A program made the translations under genes and the position numbers. The notes under the pieces are model-generated. The model was not told where the DNA came from. It saw only the letters and a program-made list of their open reading frames with translations, and did not search any database. From Crambe crambe (Eukaryota > Porifera > Demospongiae > Poecilosclerida > Crambeidae), in the NCBI GenBank assembly GCA_963924555.1, contig OZ004593.1, positions 806,001 to 870,000 on the forward strand: a DNA stretch of 64,000 bases. Reading direction: 5' to 3'. Every line of letters begins with the position of its first letter. Position 1 is the first letter of the stretch. Positions 34,204 through 45,715 of this stretch are shown one piece after another.

Positions 34204-35615
34204 ATGTGGCAGTTATTTATCAAAGGACTTGAAGGGAAAACTTACACAGTCAACATTGAAGGACCAAACCCTGAGGTTTGTATTGCATCAAGTTTAATTT
34301 TATTGCCTTTTCTAGCATTATGCTCTAATATCTTTCCATTCCATACTTGACTTTCTTTTCCATAAAAAACTGCATGCGCAGTTCTTCTCTCCCTTTCCAA
34401 AAATCCTTCTCTTAGACTTTCCATAGAAAACTTCTTCATTCTCTTTCCATATAGAAAACTACAGTTCTGCAACTGAAGAAGCTAGTTGAAGCTAAAACTG
34501 GAGTGGAGGCTTCATATCAACGTTTGATCTATACCTCCCGCAATATGGAGGACCAAAAAACATTGGGAAGTTACGAAACGCTGCGACATGGATCCAACAT
34601 CATGCTGGTTATGCGGCTCCCAGGAGGGAGCACTCACTTGCCTATCACTGAGTTTGAGCTCTTTGTGAAGGTAGAAATCCACAGGGTCATAAATCTCAGT
34701 GTGAAATCTACCAACACCATCAAAAGCATCAAATCCATGATTCAAAAAATGACAAAAATTCCTCCAAACCAACAGATGCTTCTCTTAGGAAAAGAGCAGC
34801 TCAGAGATGAACGCACTCTAAGAGACTACAATATTCTGAAAGAAATGGGACTTGATTTGCAGTTGAAGTGGAAAGTAGATCGTTCCCTTCCGAAAACCAA
34901 AGACTACTGTATGATTGCTGCTGTGAATTCAGAGGAAGATGGAGTTGAAGTCTTAAAGATGCCGTGTGGACATTCCATGTCATCAGAGGGACTGATGCAG
35001 TATGCCAAAAATGAAGTGTCTGCAGAGAAAAAGACTCAAATCAAGTGTCCCCAGTGCTCCAAGATCTGGTCATTGGCTACCATCCGTCGATACAGTGGTG
35101 CCACAGCATCAGAGTTAGATGAACTTGAAGAAAGCCTCTCTCGGAATTTTTGCATAAAGAGTGACGATATCAATCAATGCCCAAAGTGCCAGAGCTTCAT
35201 CACTCGTCAAAACCCCGAGGAGAATTCCGTCAAGTGCATCATTTGTTCCAAGAAGAGCTCTGATGCTTTCTACTTCTGCTGGTACTGTCTAAGAGACTGG
35301 AAGAGTCCCTCATTATCGGCCACCTCTTGTGGCAATCCAGGTTGCAACGACGCTGAGAAACTGGCCCAGTTGCGTGACTGTGGCACTGTGAAAGTTGCTT
35401 ATACTAGCACGACGGTCCCTCAATTCCGAGCCTGTCCTCACTGTGGTACTGTAATCGAGTTGGCTGGTGGATGCAAACAAATGAAATGCAAGTCGTGCCG
35501 GGAAGAGTTCTGCTTTATTTGTTTGAAAAAAAGGAGTCGGGGAAGCTGGGCATGTGGTCAGTACGATACAAAATGTCAAGTGGCACCAGTGCAGACTTCA
35601 ATCCCTCATAAATAG
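34204..35615 (+). CDS. Two-ubiquitin-like-domain RBR-type E3 ligase (410 aa)
   Basis: Exons 34204-34275 and 34455-35615 join in phase, giving 410 residues. The first ubiquitin-like domain (MWQLFIKGLEGKTYTVNIEG ... VLQLKKLVEAKTGVEASYQR) is followed by a second (about 85-155; IKSIKSMIQKMTKIPPNQQM). Then come cysteine-rich modules: a RING1-like MPCGHSMSSEGLMQY ... IKCPQCSKIW (about 193-225), an in-between-RING QCPKCQSFITRQ ... FCWYCLRDWK (about 265-305) and an Rcat-like ACPHCGTVIELAGGCKQMKC (about 358-378). The Cys after GG in Rcat is in the position of the catalytic Cys of Parkin-type RBR ligases. The RING1 module lacks a typical full set of ligands. Two tandem N-terminal Ubl domains differ from Parkin, which has one. 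Most of the protein is a single exon, which could reflect a retrogene that gained one intron. Confidence 0.75.
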
Positions 35616-36133
35616 ATATCATTATGATAGCTCTATCCGGTAGTCATAATATGCATGCATGGTCTCATTCCCACAGAAATTTTCTTTTCTTTTTTTACTC
35701 CACTCTTAAAATTCTAGGTATAAGTTTTTTTCTGTTTATTAATAATATGTCATGGTTGATTTCATTCTAAGCTTAGCTAAATTCAGCACAAATATAATGT
35801 CATGATGTGAAGTTTTTAGTTTCTTGACAGCTAAAAAATGCACGTCTGGACATAATTACATGTAACAATAGAACATGTAGTATATGAACAATGAATACCT
35901 GTTCATATTAAACTAATCACAACTGACTTATCACAACCTGACCTTAACTGGTAATATATGATAATAGCAGAAAATGATGCAGCAAAGAGAATTGTCTGCT
36001 TATGCATGTATGTGACGTTCCCATAAAGCAAAAGTAGACTACAGCGCATGCCCGGCCCCCCGCTCGGCTCGCGGTTGTTGTCGTCCCTTTCCCTGATAAT
36101 TCTGGACGTGAACTTTATTAGGAATAAATCACC
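35616..36133. other. Intergenic; 5' flank of intact RTEL1
   Basis: AT-rich sequence to about 36040, then a GC-rich stretch (36040-36085, CCGGCCCCCCGCTCGGCTCG) immediately before the RTEL1 ATG. The GC-rich part is a plausible promoter or 5'UTR and is missing upstream of the other RTEL1 copies. No gene seen. Confidence 0.4.
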
Positions 36134-39100
36134 ATGGAGGATAGAGAGCACACAGTATGTCACATTAGTGATGTGGTGGTGGAATTTCCCTTTCAACCTT
36201 ACTCCTGTCAGCTGGCCTACATGGAGAAAGTCATCCAGGCCCTGCAAAAGGCAAGTCCTCACACCTCCTGAACTAAACTAACCTCTTCCTTTCTAGAACA
36301 CTAACGCCATTTTGGAGTCACCTACAGGGACTGGGAAGACACTGTGTCTGCTGTGTGCCACTCTCGGGTGGAGGGAGAACCTGGTGGAAAAACTGAGGCA
36401 GCAATCTGGGGATCCAGGGGACCTGGGAGGAGAAGGGGAGGAGCTAGATCCATGGGACTGTCCCCTACCCTCAGGTGTGTGTGTGTGTGTGGGGTAGGTA
36501 GCAGGGATAGTCATCAACGGTGAGAAGGATTTTAATATCTTCTGATGCAGGTAGGAATGGAGTAATATCCAACGTTCCAAAGATCATTTATGCCTCTAGA
36601 ACTCACTCACAACTCTCACAAGTCATCCAAGAGCTCAAGAACACCAAATACAGGTAGCTATAGTAACAGGGTACAGATTGCCAAGCCCACTGCAAAGGAT
36701 TCTCCTCTTGGAGATAAGAATATCCCTTTACCTATTGGTTCCAGATATGGAACTGCTTTCTTTGTGTTCCATTCCCAGACCCAGAGTGGCCATCATTGGT
36801 TCCAGGGAGCAGCTATGTATCCATGGAGAAGTATCCAAGAAGGAGACTAATGCAGAGAAGGTACTCTCCTTTGAAGCCCCTCCCCCCAATTACCTTCATA
36901 ATTGATTTTTCTCTGAGGTTCACTTATGCCGAGCAAAAGTGAAGAACCACAGCTGCTTCTATTACAACAACACTGATGGTGAGTTTTGCTGACTGGACAC
37001 TTATCAGGCAGTGGATTATTTTGGCTGATATGCAATGCAGTGAGGAGATTGAGTGGGATTGAACAGGTGATGGACGTAGAGGACCTGGTGCTAGTTGGTA
37101 ACAGGCAAAAGTAGGTGTGGCCTGTATTATACGATGAAATAACATAGTCATCCTCTTCCATATACAGAATGTGTCCTTATTATCTGGCAAAGGAGCTGAA
37201 ATCCAATGCAGATGTGATATTCATGCCCTATAACTACATACTAGATTTAAAGGTCAGAATAGAGTCATGTGACTGTCATATGATGTGGATAAGTCCTTTT
37301 TTTGTTTGTTTGTTTCGTTGTTGTTGTTTTGCAGACTCGGCAGATGCATGGTGTGGATGTGGAAGGGACTGTGGTGATATTGGACGAGGCCCATAACATA
37401 GTGAGTATAAGATCCTCTGTCTCGTGATTGTTACTCTCGTATGTACGTAGGAGAGGGTGTGTGAGGACTCTGCATCCTTTGACCTCACGTCTAGTGACAT
37501 TGCCCTGTGCATAGGGGACATCAGCCACATCCTCCTCAAGTACAAGCCGGACACTGATAGTCCCCAGGAGGAAGGTGGGTGTGGCACAAAGGGGCAGGCC
37601 CTCGGTTACTGTTGCTATGCATATTGTTTTAGGAGAGGAGGAAGACATTCAAGATTATGTGAACTTAAAAGGTCAGTTGAATAATGGTGTGTGATTGCTG
37701 ATGCTGTTAACTTGAATCTCTTTCAAGCCCTCCATGTTTTTGGATACTTTTGTGGCCTGACCTAGCATCCTTGCCCTTTATGATATGCTTACCCTACTCT
37801 TGCCCTTTGACCCTTTGACCCTTCATGATATCTGCAGAGTTTTTTCTGGCCATTGAGAGGACACTTGATAAAGTCACTTTTCCTAGTGGCAAGAAACAGG
37901 AGGTAGTCATGCCTGGAGAGTGAGTGTTGGATGTGTATCTTATGTTAGTCATCAGTCTTGACTTCTTCCTCCAGTTACATCTTCAAGTTCTTTGGTTCTG
38001 CTGGTCTGAGACAGGACACATGCAGCATGTTGCTGGACCAGTGTGCCAAGGCCATCACTTTCCTCACCACCGACCCTCACTCTGTCCACAGAAATGGAAA
38101 CAACATACAAAAGTTTGTGGATGCTGTCAAGGTAAGAAAAAGCTTAAAAATTTTAGCATATCAATAACTGCCTTGTAGAGTTTTTGAATATTTGTTTCTT
38201 TTCTTAGATTGCATTCAGCTCTGCCTCCACCCCCTCAGGCCGGAATTCCTCCCATCACTATAAAGTGTTCATCAAGTCTGAAGAGAATCCGTACAAGAAC
38301 AAGAAGACTAACACATGGACTGTGTCTCCATCAGACACAACAAAAAGAGAAAGTAAATATAAATAAAAAAAGATATGTCTTGTTGAAACTATTTCTTGTT
38401 GCAGTTCGTACCATTAGTTACTGGTGCTTTAGTCCTGGACATGCCATGGCAGATCTAGTGAGACAAGGAGTACGATCCGTCATCTTGACCTCAGGCACTC
38501 TCTCTCCCCTCAACTCCTTCTCCTCAGAACTTCAAATGTATGTTCCTTCTTCAAACCTCCTCCTATTAGGTTCATGTTAACTCAATTTTCTACCCCCTTC
38601 TACTACTGCTGCTGTACGTAGAGATTTCCCCATCAGCTATGAGGGTCCTCACGTCATCACAGAGCAGCAGATCTGGGTGGGTGTGGTCTCAAAGGGATGT
38701 GACGGCATAGCTCTCAACTCGTGTTATAACAACAGGTAACTAACTGGTTAACAATATCAATATGGTGGTATTATTCTTTCTCCTTTTCTTTCAAAGGACA
38801 AATCTCTCCTACCAGAGTAGCCTTGGAAACACTCTTGGTAAGTTTATGGATAAGAGTCATGTGTCAGTCACATGTGCATGGACGAGAGTCATGTGCCAGT
38901 CACGTTATGATTGTTCTATCCCTTTCATTATAGTGAACTTCTCTCGTTCTGTACCCCATGGTCTCCTTGTCTTCTTCCCCTCCTACCCAGTCATGCATGG
39001 CTGTGTGGAAAAGTGGCGGGTGAGCTCTTGTATCACATGACCCTGTCACATGACCACATGCACCTGAGGCACCATCATCATGTGCTATGTATATTTTATC

Positions 39101-40021
39101 GCATAACTTGATAGGAGAGTGGAATTATGCAAAGGATTGAGCAAAATAAATCTGTCTTCCTGGAACCAAGGAGAAAGGCTGAATTCAACCCAGTGAGTTG
39201 TTATTTGTGTTTGTTTGTTTGTTTGTTTGTTTGTTTGTTTGTTCATTGTTTGTTGGTTGTGTTTCTAATTGCAGACGATGGATGCATTCTACGAGCATAT
39301 CACTGACCCAGCTCACAATGGTGCTGCCTTCTTTGCTGTGTGTCGAGGGAAGGTAAGTTGGGCAAGTGTCATCATGTTTTTCATTCATAATGTTATCCTC
39401 TCTCTCTCTCTCTCTCTTGAAGGTGAGTGAGGGTTTGGACTTTGCAGACATGAATGGAAGAGCAGTGGTGATCACTGGTCTCCCCTACCCTCCGAGAATG
39501 GACCCAAAGGCAAGTGTGTGTATCCATCCTTACCCATCCTAGCCTCGTACCCAGGCTTTATCTTTTGTTTGGAGGAGGAAATCGTAGACTACTAAAAAGT
39601 GTAATGGATCCCAAGGCATACACATGCAATGTATGCCACACCCTTTTCCTCTTCCTGTTTGAGGGATACAAGCTAGCATTATGTAATCCATTCCCTACGG
39701 ATGTAATACATGTCATGGTTTGAAACTCACTGGATTTTTTAATTTTTGGCAGGTGATGTTGAAGATGGAATACTTGCAGGACAATAAGCATTGTCATGAT
39801 GTAAGTCTCTATCAACTACCATTAACATACCACATCACACACTGTCCAGCAAAGCACGTGTGATGATTGTTGACATCCTCCTGTCAGGGTCTGAGTGGGG
39901 AGGAGTGGTACAAGCAGCAAGCATCCCGTGCAGTCAACCAAGCCGTGGGGAGAGTCATTCGACATAAACACGACTATGGCGCCATCATACTCTGTGACGA
40001 AAGGTACTTGAAATTGAGAAG

Positions 40022-40061
<40 letters not shown>

Positions 40062-41362
40062 CACTTCTAGGTGTCATGGAAGTCCTGGATTCTATATTAT
40101 GGGGAAACCCCTCTCTATTCATGCATGCAGATTTGGGTCGTCCAGTGCTGTGAAGCAGCTGCCTCAGTGGGTGAGACCTCATGTGAAGACCTACAGCAAA
40201 TTTGGAGTGGTGCAACGCGACCTCAACCTTTTCTTCAAGAATGCAGAAAAGGAGGTGAATTAGTGTCACTGTCCCTAATTAGAGGGACAGCCTCATTGAT
40301 TGTGGTAGCTTCTAAACACCTTTCATTTCGTTATTGTTCAGTTTGGTTCCAAAATTGCAAGTAGGAAGCTTCCAGCTGATACTTCAACAACAGTCACCAA
40401 TGATAAAGGGTGTGGCACTGGCCATGCCCCTATTCGACTTCCTGTCATGCTGAGGGACTCCTCCCACAGTTATAGAGAGGCACTTGACAGTGCACAGTGT
40501 GCCAGTGTGGTGGACGTCCATCTACCCAGCAAGGTCCCCAGAAGTATGTATGTATGTATGTATGTATGTATGTATGTATGTATGTATGTATGTATGTTGG
40601 AGTCACTGGTTCGGGCTTGTGAGTGGAAAACCATGAGATGGAGTCCCACCAATGACATATGGTGTTTATCCATTCTTTTCACCAGCTAGTGAATATCCAT
40701 GCCACCAGCTTATGATTTGCATTTTTCATGTACATGGAGTCATTGACAGTTGACAGTCTATGCATATAAGTGAGTGACTATGAGATGGAGTCCTACCAGT
40801 GACGTCCATTCTTTTCTCACTACCATTAATTCCCCCACATAATAATCATTGTGTTGTGTGTCCTCTATTAGAAGTTCCATTATAACTAATGTACTTACTT
40901 CCCATTCACTATTCAGTGTCTCTCATCAATATCAAGAAGGGAGAAGCCAAGGAAGCAGCTTCCAAGAACCTCTTTTCCTCCCTGAAGAAGTGTGAGGTGA
41001 ATGGGCAATGGATGTCCCACTCTCTCATATCACTCATTTATCCTATAGGACACGACAACGTCAAAGAAGAAGCTGATTGACCTGTTCACCCCACCTGAAC
41101 TAGTGGTATGTGAAACTTTAGAGACTAGAACTTAATCTCCTTTTGGTGAGTGTATCCTCTTACAGAGGAATCTCCAATGAAGGACACTCTGAAAGAGAAC
41201 AAACCTCTTAACAACGGACAGTCTAAAATTTTATACATTCCATACAAAATAACCTCCAAAAGAGGACAACCTCTCTACAAAGGATAAAAATACTGGCTCC
41301 CAAGTGTGTTCCTTATTTGGAGGTTCAACTATTATCACCTTCTGCTGTAACTAGCAAGTCAT

Positions 41363-41395
<33 letters not shown>

Positions 41396-42654
41396 CCCTC
41401 CCTCTCTCCATTTCTTGTACTCACAGCAAACCACTCTAACAGCTGGTCCCACTACAGAAGAGACCCAGGACAGACATCAAGCTGCCCTTCCACCAGCTCC
41501 TTCAATCTCAAGTACAGGTCTCAAAAAGAAGTTGGTAGTCTCCAAGGTCAGGTCAAAGACTGGTGGGGCATTGTGACTTCTATCTCATATATAATATGTG
41601 TGTAGGTGAAGAGTAAGCAGACATCTTCCAAGATGGCCACAGTGACTGGGTACGTGAAGGAAGTGCAGGACTGTCTCAGTGACGAAGGCTTCCAGAAGTT
41701 TAAAGGAATCATGTTCCACTACAAGAAAGTTAGTAGACAAAAAGACACTGAATATCTTTCTTCTGCCTGCTTCAATTCTTCCCCCTCCATGGGCCTTTCT
41801 CTCTGTCCTTGGCTTTGTAGAGACACTCTTGAATGGATTTTTACCTAGCTACTCCTCTTTTTTCTTTTTCTTCATCCTTGCTTCCTGTGCTACTCTTAAC
41901 CATCTTTAACTAAGTGCTTCTTTTTTCTTCCAAATCCCCATCAAGTCTTAGTACAAACTACTCTTATTATTTTAGAAAGAAGATATCTTCAAAATGTTTG
42001 ACTCACTGAAGGATCTCTTTGGCAGGCCATCTTTGTTTCACCTCTTGAAAGGCAAGACTTGTACATTACGTCTGCCCCCATCATGATGTCATAATTCCAG
42101 GAATGTACAATTTTGTGCTGGAGAAGCACAGAGAGGAGTATGGTGCTTTTTACCAAAAGCTCACTGGAAAGACCTTGGAGAGAGAATTTAGTAGTGCCAC
42201 CAAGAGGGAGGCCAAGGAAAGCACAATCTGCTGCAAGGATCAGCCAAAGGTCAAAGTGCAGAAGATGGACAACCCAATCAAAGATGTAAGTCACATGCAA
42301 TGACATAGCCTCATTCCCAGGCCTGTTTCTCTAGCAATGACACTGACACTATTAATATACACTAACACTAATTCATGACAATGCAAATCTTAATTCATCC
42401 TCTAACATTAATGCATTAATGCACAATATTAAAATACCCACTGTCTCTTATTGGTGACAAAGCTTAATTCATCCACTAACATTAATGCATTAATGCACAA
42501 TATTAAAATACCCACTGTCTCTTTTCAGAAACCATTGGTGACATTAAAGCATTCTGGAGCTACTGCTAGTGAACAACTGTCCACTGACCTTCTCTCCAGT
42601 GACAATCACTTAGATTCACAGTCACACTTGAACAGAGGAAGAACTACAAGTTAA
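36134..42654 (+). CDS. RTEL1: RTEL1 DNA helicase, intact copy (31 exons, ~1,060 aa)
   Basis: From ATG 36134 to TAA 42652-42654 every exon joins in phase by hand. Motifs in order: Q-like [20 protein letters not shown], Walker [20 protein letters not shown], motif Ia [15 protein letters not shown], Fe-S cysteines in CIHGE, HLCRAK, HSCFYYN and [14 protein letters not shown] in [46 protein letters not shown], and motif [21 protein letters not shown]. Near the C-terminus, [20 protein letters not shown] and [19 protein letters not shown] look like the harmonin-like helical module of RTEL1. RTEL1 is a nuclear Fe-S helicase of telomere maintenance and recombination control. Three introns begin with GC rather than GT (after exons 1, 20 and 29). 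No clear C-terminal C4C4 RING is present, so the protein is shorter than long vertebrate isoforms. The exon at 39274-39354 is full length only in this copy. Confidence 0.9.
40546..40597 (+). repeat. (GTAT)n microsatellite in RTEL1 intron 24
   Basis: Thirteen or so tandem tetranucleotides directly after the exon 24 donor; homologous to 32637-32708. Confidence 0.85.
41164..41331. mobile_element. Mariner-type MITE remnant
   Basis: Starts TACAGAGGAATCTCCAATGA and ends near TATTTGGAGGTTCAACTA, with internal copies of AAAGAGGACAA-type motifs facing both ways. Same family as 21797-21973 and 59459-59566. It lies within RTEL1 intron 26. Confidence 0.55.
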
Positions 42655-42786
42655 TATCCAGTGTTCACCATCTGCACCAGCCATGCAGCTGCTAATCAAT
42701 GATTTTAAGAAGTGGCTGTTCATTGTTTGGTTCTCCCTCATAAGATATTATACATGAAAATTAAAACTATCAACAAGCAACTGGTA

Positions 42787-43489
42787 CAGGGGTGGAGTTA
42801 GGGGTCAGGTTTTAAGGTTTCAACCTGACCACTTTTTCAGCCCTGCCACACCCCTGATTTTTTTAAACAGCAGCTTGGCAATCCATGCATGAAGCTATTG
42901 ATTGGCTGTAGATTTGATCAAAATTTTGTATCTACTCTAATATCGAACAACTTTTCTTTAAAGCAGCATCTGGACCATTTGAAAGTGAATTTTCTATTGT
43001 GTGTGACTTTTATAAGGAAGAATTTGATGTAAATGAATTTGAGGCACAGCTGAAAGTATTTCAGACCCTATGTAGAGGTAAATGAACGACCATCTATATA
43101 TAAAATCATTGAAAAAATTCTTCTCACTCTCAAAGAGCCATGATAAATTTTGTTGTCCTAGCTTTTCAGATGATAGCTATCATAGTAATTCCTGCAACAA
43201 ATGCAACATCGGAGCATTCATTTAGTGCTCTCAGGAGACTACTTGCACAGCACTATATGATTCAAAGTCGTCTCAATCACCTGATGTTGCTGTATTATCA
43301 CCAAGATTTGACTGATGAACTAAACAAGTTGCAAATGAATTTATATCTGCAAAGGAACAGCGTAATACTGTATTTGCTAAGTATTGATTATAAGTTACTA
43401 TTATTTTTTAAATTCCCCACATAGCTACATAGTTACTCACAAGTCCGAAGGTCAACCTGACCACTCAAAAATTCCTAACTCCACCCTTG
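42787..43489. mobile_element. hAT-type transposon remnant
   Basis: Ends CAGGGGTGGAGTTAGGGGTC (left) and, inverted, CAAGGGTGGAGTTAGGAATT (right), flanked by TGGTA on both sides (42782-42786 and 43490-43494), a possible 5-bp target duplication. Inside, FYKEEFDVNEFEAQLKVFQ (about 43007-43063) and PATNATSEHSFSALRRLL then RLNHLMLLYYHQDLTDEL (43190-43325) are the C-terminal part and dimerisation motif of a hAT transposase. The catalytic N-terminal two thirds are gone. The region lies just past the RTEL1 stop, so its insertion is after the gene. Confidence 0.75.
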
Positions 43490-43556
43490 TGGTAGCAATG
43501 GGTCATGGCTTTAAAGATTTAGGTCAACAATGGTCAACTTTGGCTTGGTCTTGAAT

Positions 43557-43724
43557 AGCCTCGTCCCCAGGCCTTATTAAAATAAGATCGAGTCATCTAA
43601 TTAGTACCGCCCACTCTACATCGTCATCGGCACATTATAATGAGATTCATAGATGCTGGGGTCGCGCACGCGCAAACAGTGGATACCAGGCCCTTATTTC
43701 AATAATAAGGCCTGGGTACGAGGC
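43557..43724. repeat. Foldback MITE
   Basis: TAGCCTCGTCCCCAGGCCTT at 43558 pairs with the inverted AATAAGGCCTGGGTACGAGG at about 43702. The arms are about 25 bp. The same arm sequence (TAGCCTCATTCCCAGGC) recurs alone at 42306, and as a minimal palindrome at 52437-52497, and related TAGCCTCGTACCCAGGC pieces sit in the RTEL1 intron at 1013, 31613 and 39541. Confidence 0.65.
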
Positions 43725-43737
43725 TAGGTCTTGAATA

Positions 43738-44150
43738 GCCTTAATCATTTTGTCGGAAGTCATAAATGTCTTGCAATCCACCAAACGTTTAACAAGATAC
43801 CCTATTCTTTACAGCTTGTTTTAAGGATGCTTGCTTGCTTGTGGTGTGCCTGTGGTGTGCCTGTGGTCAGCTGTTTTATTATGGTGGAGTAGCTAACAGC
43901 TTCTTGGATCTGGAGACTGACTGTCTGCTTCATCAAATCATTGACTTTGGTAATAGCTATCTCTAGCATAATTTTGGTTTGATCAGGTCGAGTCCTCATT
44001 CAGGAGCATCCCTATTTGTACCCCAACTCCAGCCAAGAGTGTACCATAAGCTGTTATCAGCATGGCAGAACCTGCAACTGTGGCTGCTAGTTCATCAAAC
44101 CCTTGGACTTGTGTCTCAAAATCTGGAACTGATGAAACCCTATCTAACCT
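43738..44150 (-). pseudogene. Decayed copy of the pore-forming-toxin-like gene
   Basis: The 3' part of the neighbouring gene is repeated here. The C-terminal GTCTTGAATAGCCTTAATCA stretch at 43727 matches 44663, the region at 43905-43965 matches the NDLMKQ segment, and 43985-44135 matches the hydrophobic hairpin region. Several deletions and frame changes break it, and much of the N-terminal half is absent. 44151-44650 beyond it shows no gene. Recorded only as a broken copy. Confidence 0.7.
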
Positions 44151-44650
44151 CATGAATCATGCGTAAGTAAATCACTGTCACATGATGAACTCTGGAGTTG
44201 ATAAAAAGAGAATGAACACCTGAACAATGGATTCAGACACTCTCCACACACCTGCTCCATAAAAGGCCATTGTTATGTTACCAGTAGCTTGGGAGCACTC
44301 ATGGTAGTGATGCTGTTATGGAGGTCATTTTGTGTCAGTTCACTACTTGGGAGTGTTCTACATGTAGTCAGCCCCAACAGCAGCTGTATTCACAACTCAA
44401 TGTAGTTACCAAAGGCTTCTCAGAAATTAGATCAGTTGTTCCATAAGTGGTGATGTCCTGTGCAGCATGCTCTCTCCTGAGGATTCATTGAGTATTCCAT
44501 TAGGAAAGCAACCGATAGTGGTCAGATCCTCCCAATTAACTAACTTGTGTGTGATAATTTAATTTGGAACAGTAATAAGATTTAAGGAGATTGGCTGTTT
44601 TTGCATCCACACTCTAGCTACAAAGTCACAAAATTAGAATTCTTAATTTC

Positions 44651-45715
44651 CTACTTGGCCTGGTCTTGAATAGCCTTAATCATTTCATCGGAAGTTGCAA
44701 AAACCCTCGAATCCACTATACCACTTTGTTGCAGTATCTTCAATTGGTCGATTAAGACGCCCCATTGGTCATTATCATCTGATAACTTTGTTTGGATGGT
44801 GGTTGCCACATCTTGTGGTGTGGAAGTGCTTGATTGTTTTATCAATTCATTCATTTCATCTATCAGAGCAGCCCATCCAGTGTTAACTTTCGAAAAGGCA
44901 GTAACAACATCTTCAGTGTTCCTCTGGAGACTAAATATCTGGTCCTCTACTGCGTAAAGCTGAGCGGCTTCAGATTTTACAGTGTTGATTTGCTTCATCA
45001 AGTCATTGACATTTGTGATGGCTTCGGAGTATTGCATTAAAATTGGTTTAATTGGAGTTAAGTCCCCGTCATTCAGGAGCATCCCACCGATAAGTACCCC
45101 AACCGTTCCAGCCGAGAGTGTACCATAAGCTGTTATCGGCATGGCAATAGCAGCTCTTGCAGCTGCTAATTCATCTGAGTCAGATAAACCCTTGGATGTG
45201 TTTTTCTGTGTCACCAGGTCATTCAGCTGGGTATTATCTGCACGTATTTTCGTATCTGCTGTTTGGAAATCGGTTGCAAATTCCTGATAGATTGGCTGGT
45301 ATTTATCATAGAATGCTTGGATTTTTTCTGCACTTGCAAGAAAACCTGCCTTCTTGTCTTGCAAGACTTTCAAAAAGAGCTCTTGCAGAGCAAGACTGTA
45401 CTCCTCCTTGGCTTTTGTATCTCCTCCTTCAAGTTTTGGAAGCAATGTCTGCAGCTCCTTATAACCAGATTGGAAGAGATTGGCATAATCGATAAAACCA
45501 GCTGTAGTGTCTGCCTGGATGGGAGACCAGACATTATCAATCCAGTCCTGAGAATGGTCTTGGGCAGCTTTCTGGTGAGTGGGGAGACTGGGGATTTCTG
45601 GTATGGTGGAGATTGCATCTTGTTGAACGATCATGCGAGCATTCTTCTTCACCAAAGTAGCAGCAGCTAGAGTATTGAGTACATTCTTTCCTTCAGACAC
45701 TGTAGGTGATGACAT
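44651..45715 (-). CDS. Intronless alpha-helical pore-forming-toxin-like protein (354 aa)
   Basis: A single uninterrupted frame of 354 residues. It is mostly predicted helix with heptad-like spacing, and has one strongly hydrophobic stretch at about residues 184-215 (AIAMPITAYGTLSAGTVGVL in its centre), flanked by long amphipathic helices. That plan, two long helical halves around a hydrophobic head, is that of the HBL/Nhe/ClyA/Cry6-like toxins, in which the hydrophobic segment enters the target membrane. There is no obvious signal peptide; the N-terminus begins SSPTVSEGKN. Lack of introns in an intron-rich neighbourhood suggests bacterial origin by transfer or a retrocopy. A decayed duplicate lies next to it. 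Family assignment is by architecture, not by a signature motif, so a non-toxin helical protein is possible. Confidence 0.6.
   Translation of the reverse strand: MSSPTVSEGKNVLNTLAAATLVKKNARMIVQQDAISTIPEIPSLPTHQKAAQDHSQDWIDNVWSPIQADTTAGFIDYANLFQSGYKELQTLLPKLEGGDTKAKEEYSLALQELFLKVLQDKKAGFLASAEKIQAFYDKYQPIYQEFATDFQTADTKIRADNTQLNDLVTQKNTSKGLSDSDELAAARAAIAMPITAYGTLSAGTVGVLIGGMLLNDGDLTPIKPILMQYSEAITNVNDLMKQINTVKSEAAQLYAVEDQIFSLQRNTEDVVTAFSKVNTGWAALIDEMNELIKQSSTSTPQDVATTIQTKLSDDNDQWGVLIDQLKILQQSGIVDSRVFATSDEMIKAIQDQAK

Noticed and set aside
36040-36090. CpG-island-like GC-rich stretch as a separate gene
   Set aside because: Only about 50 bp with no supported reading frame; better explained as RTEL1 5' leader or promoter.
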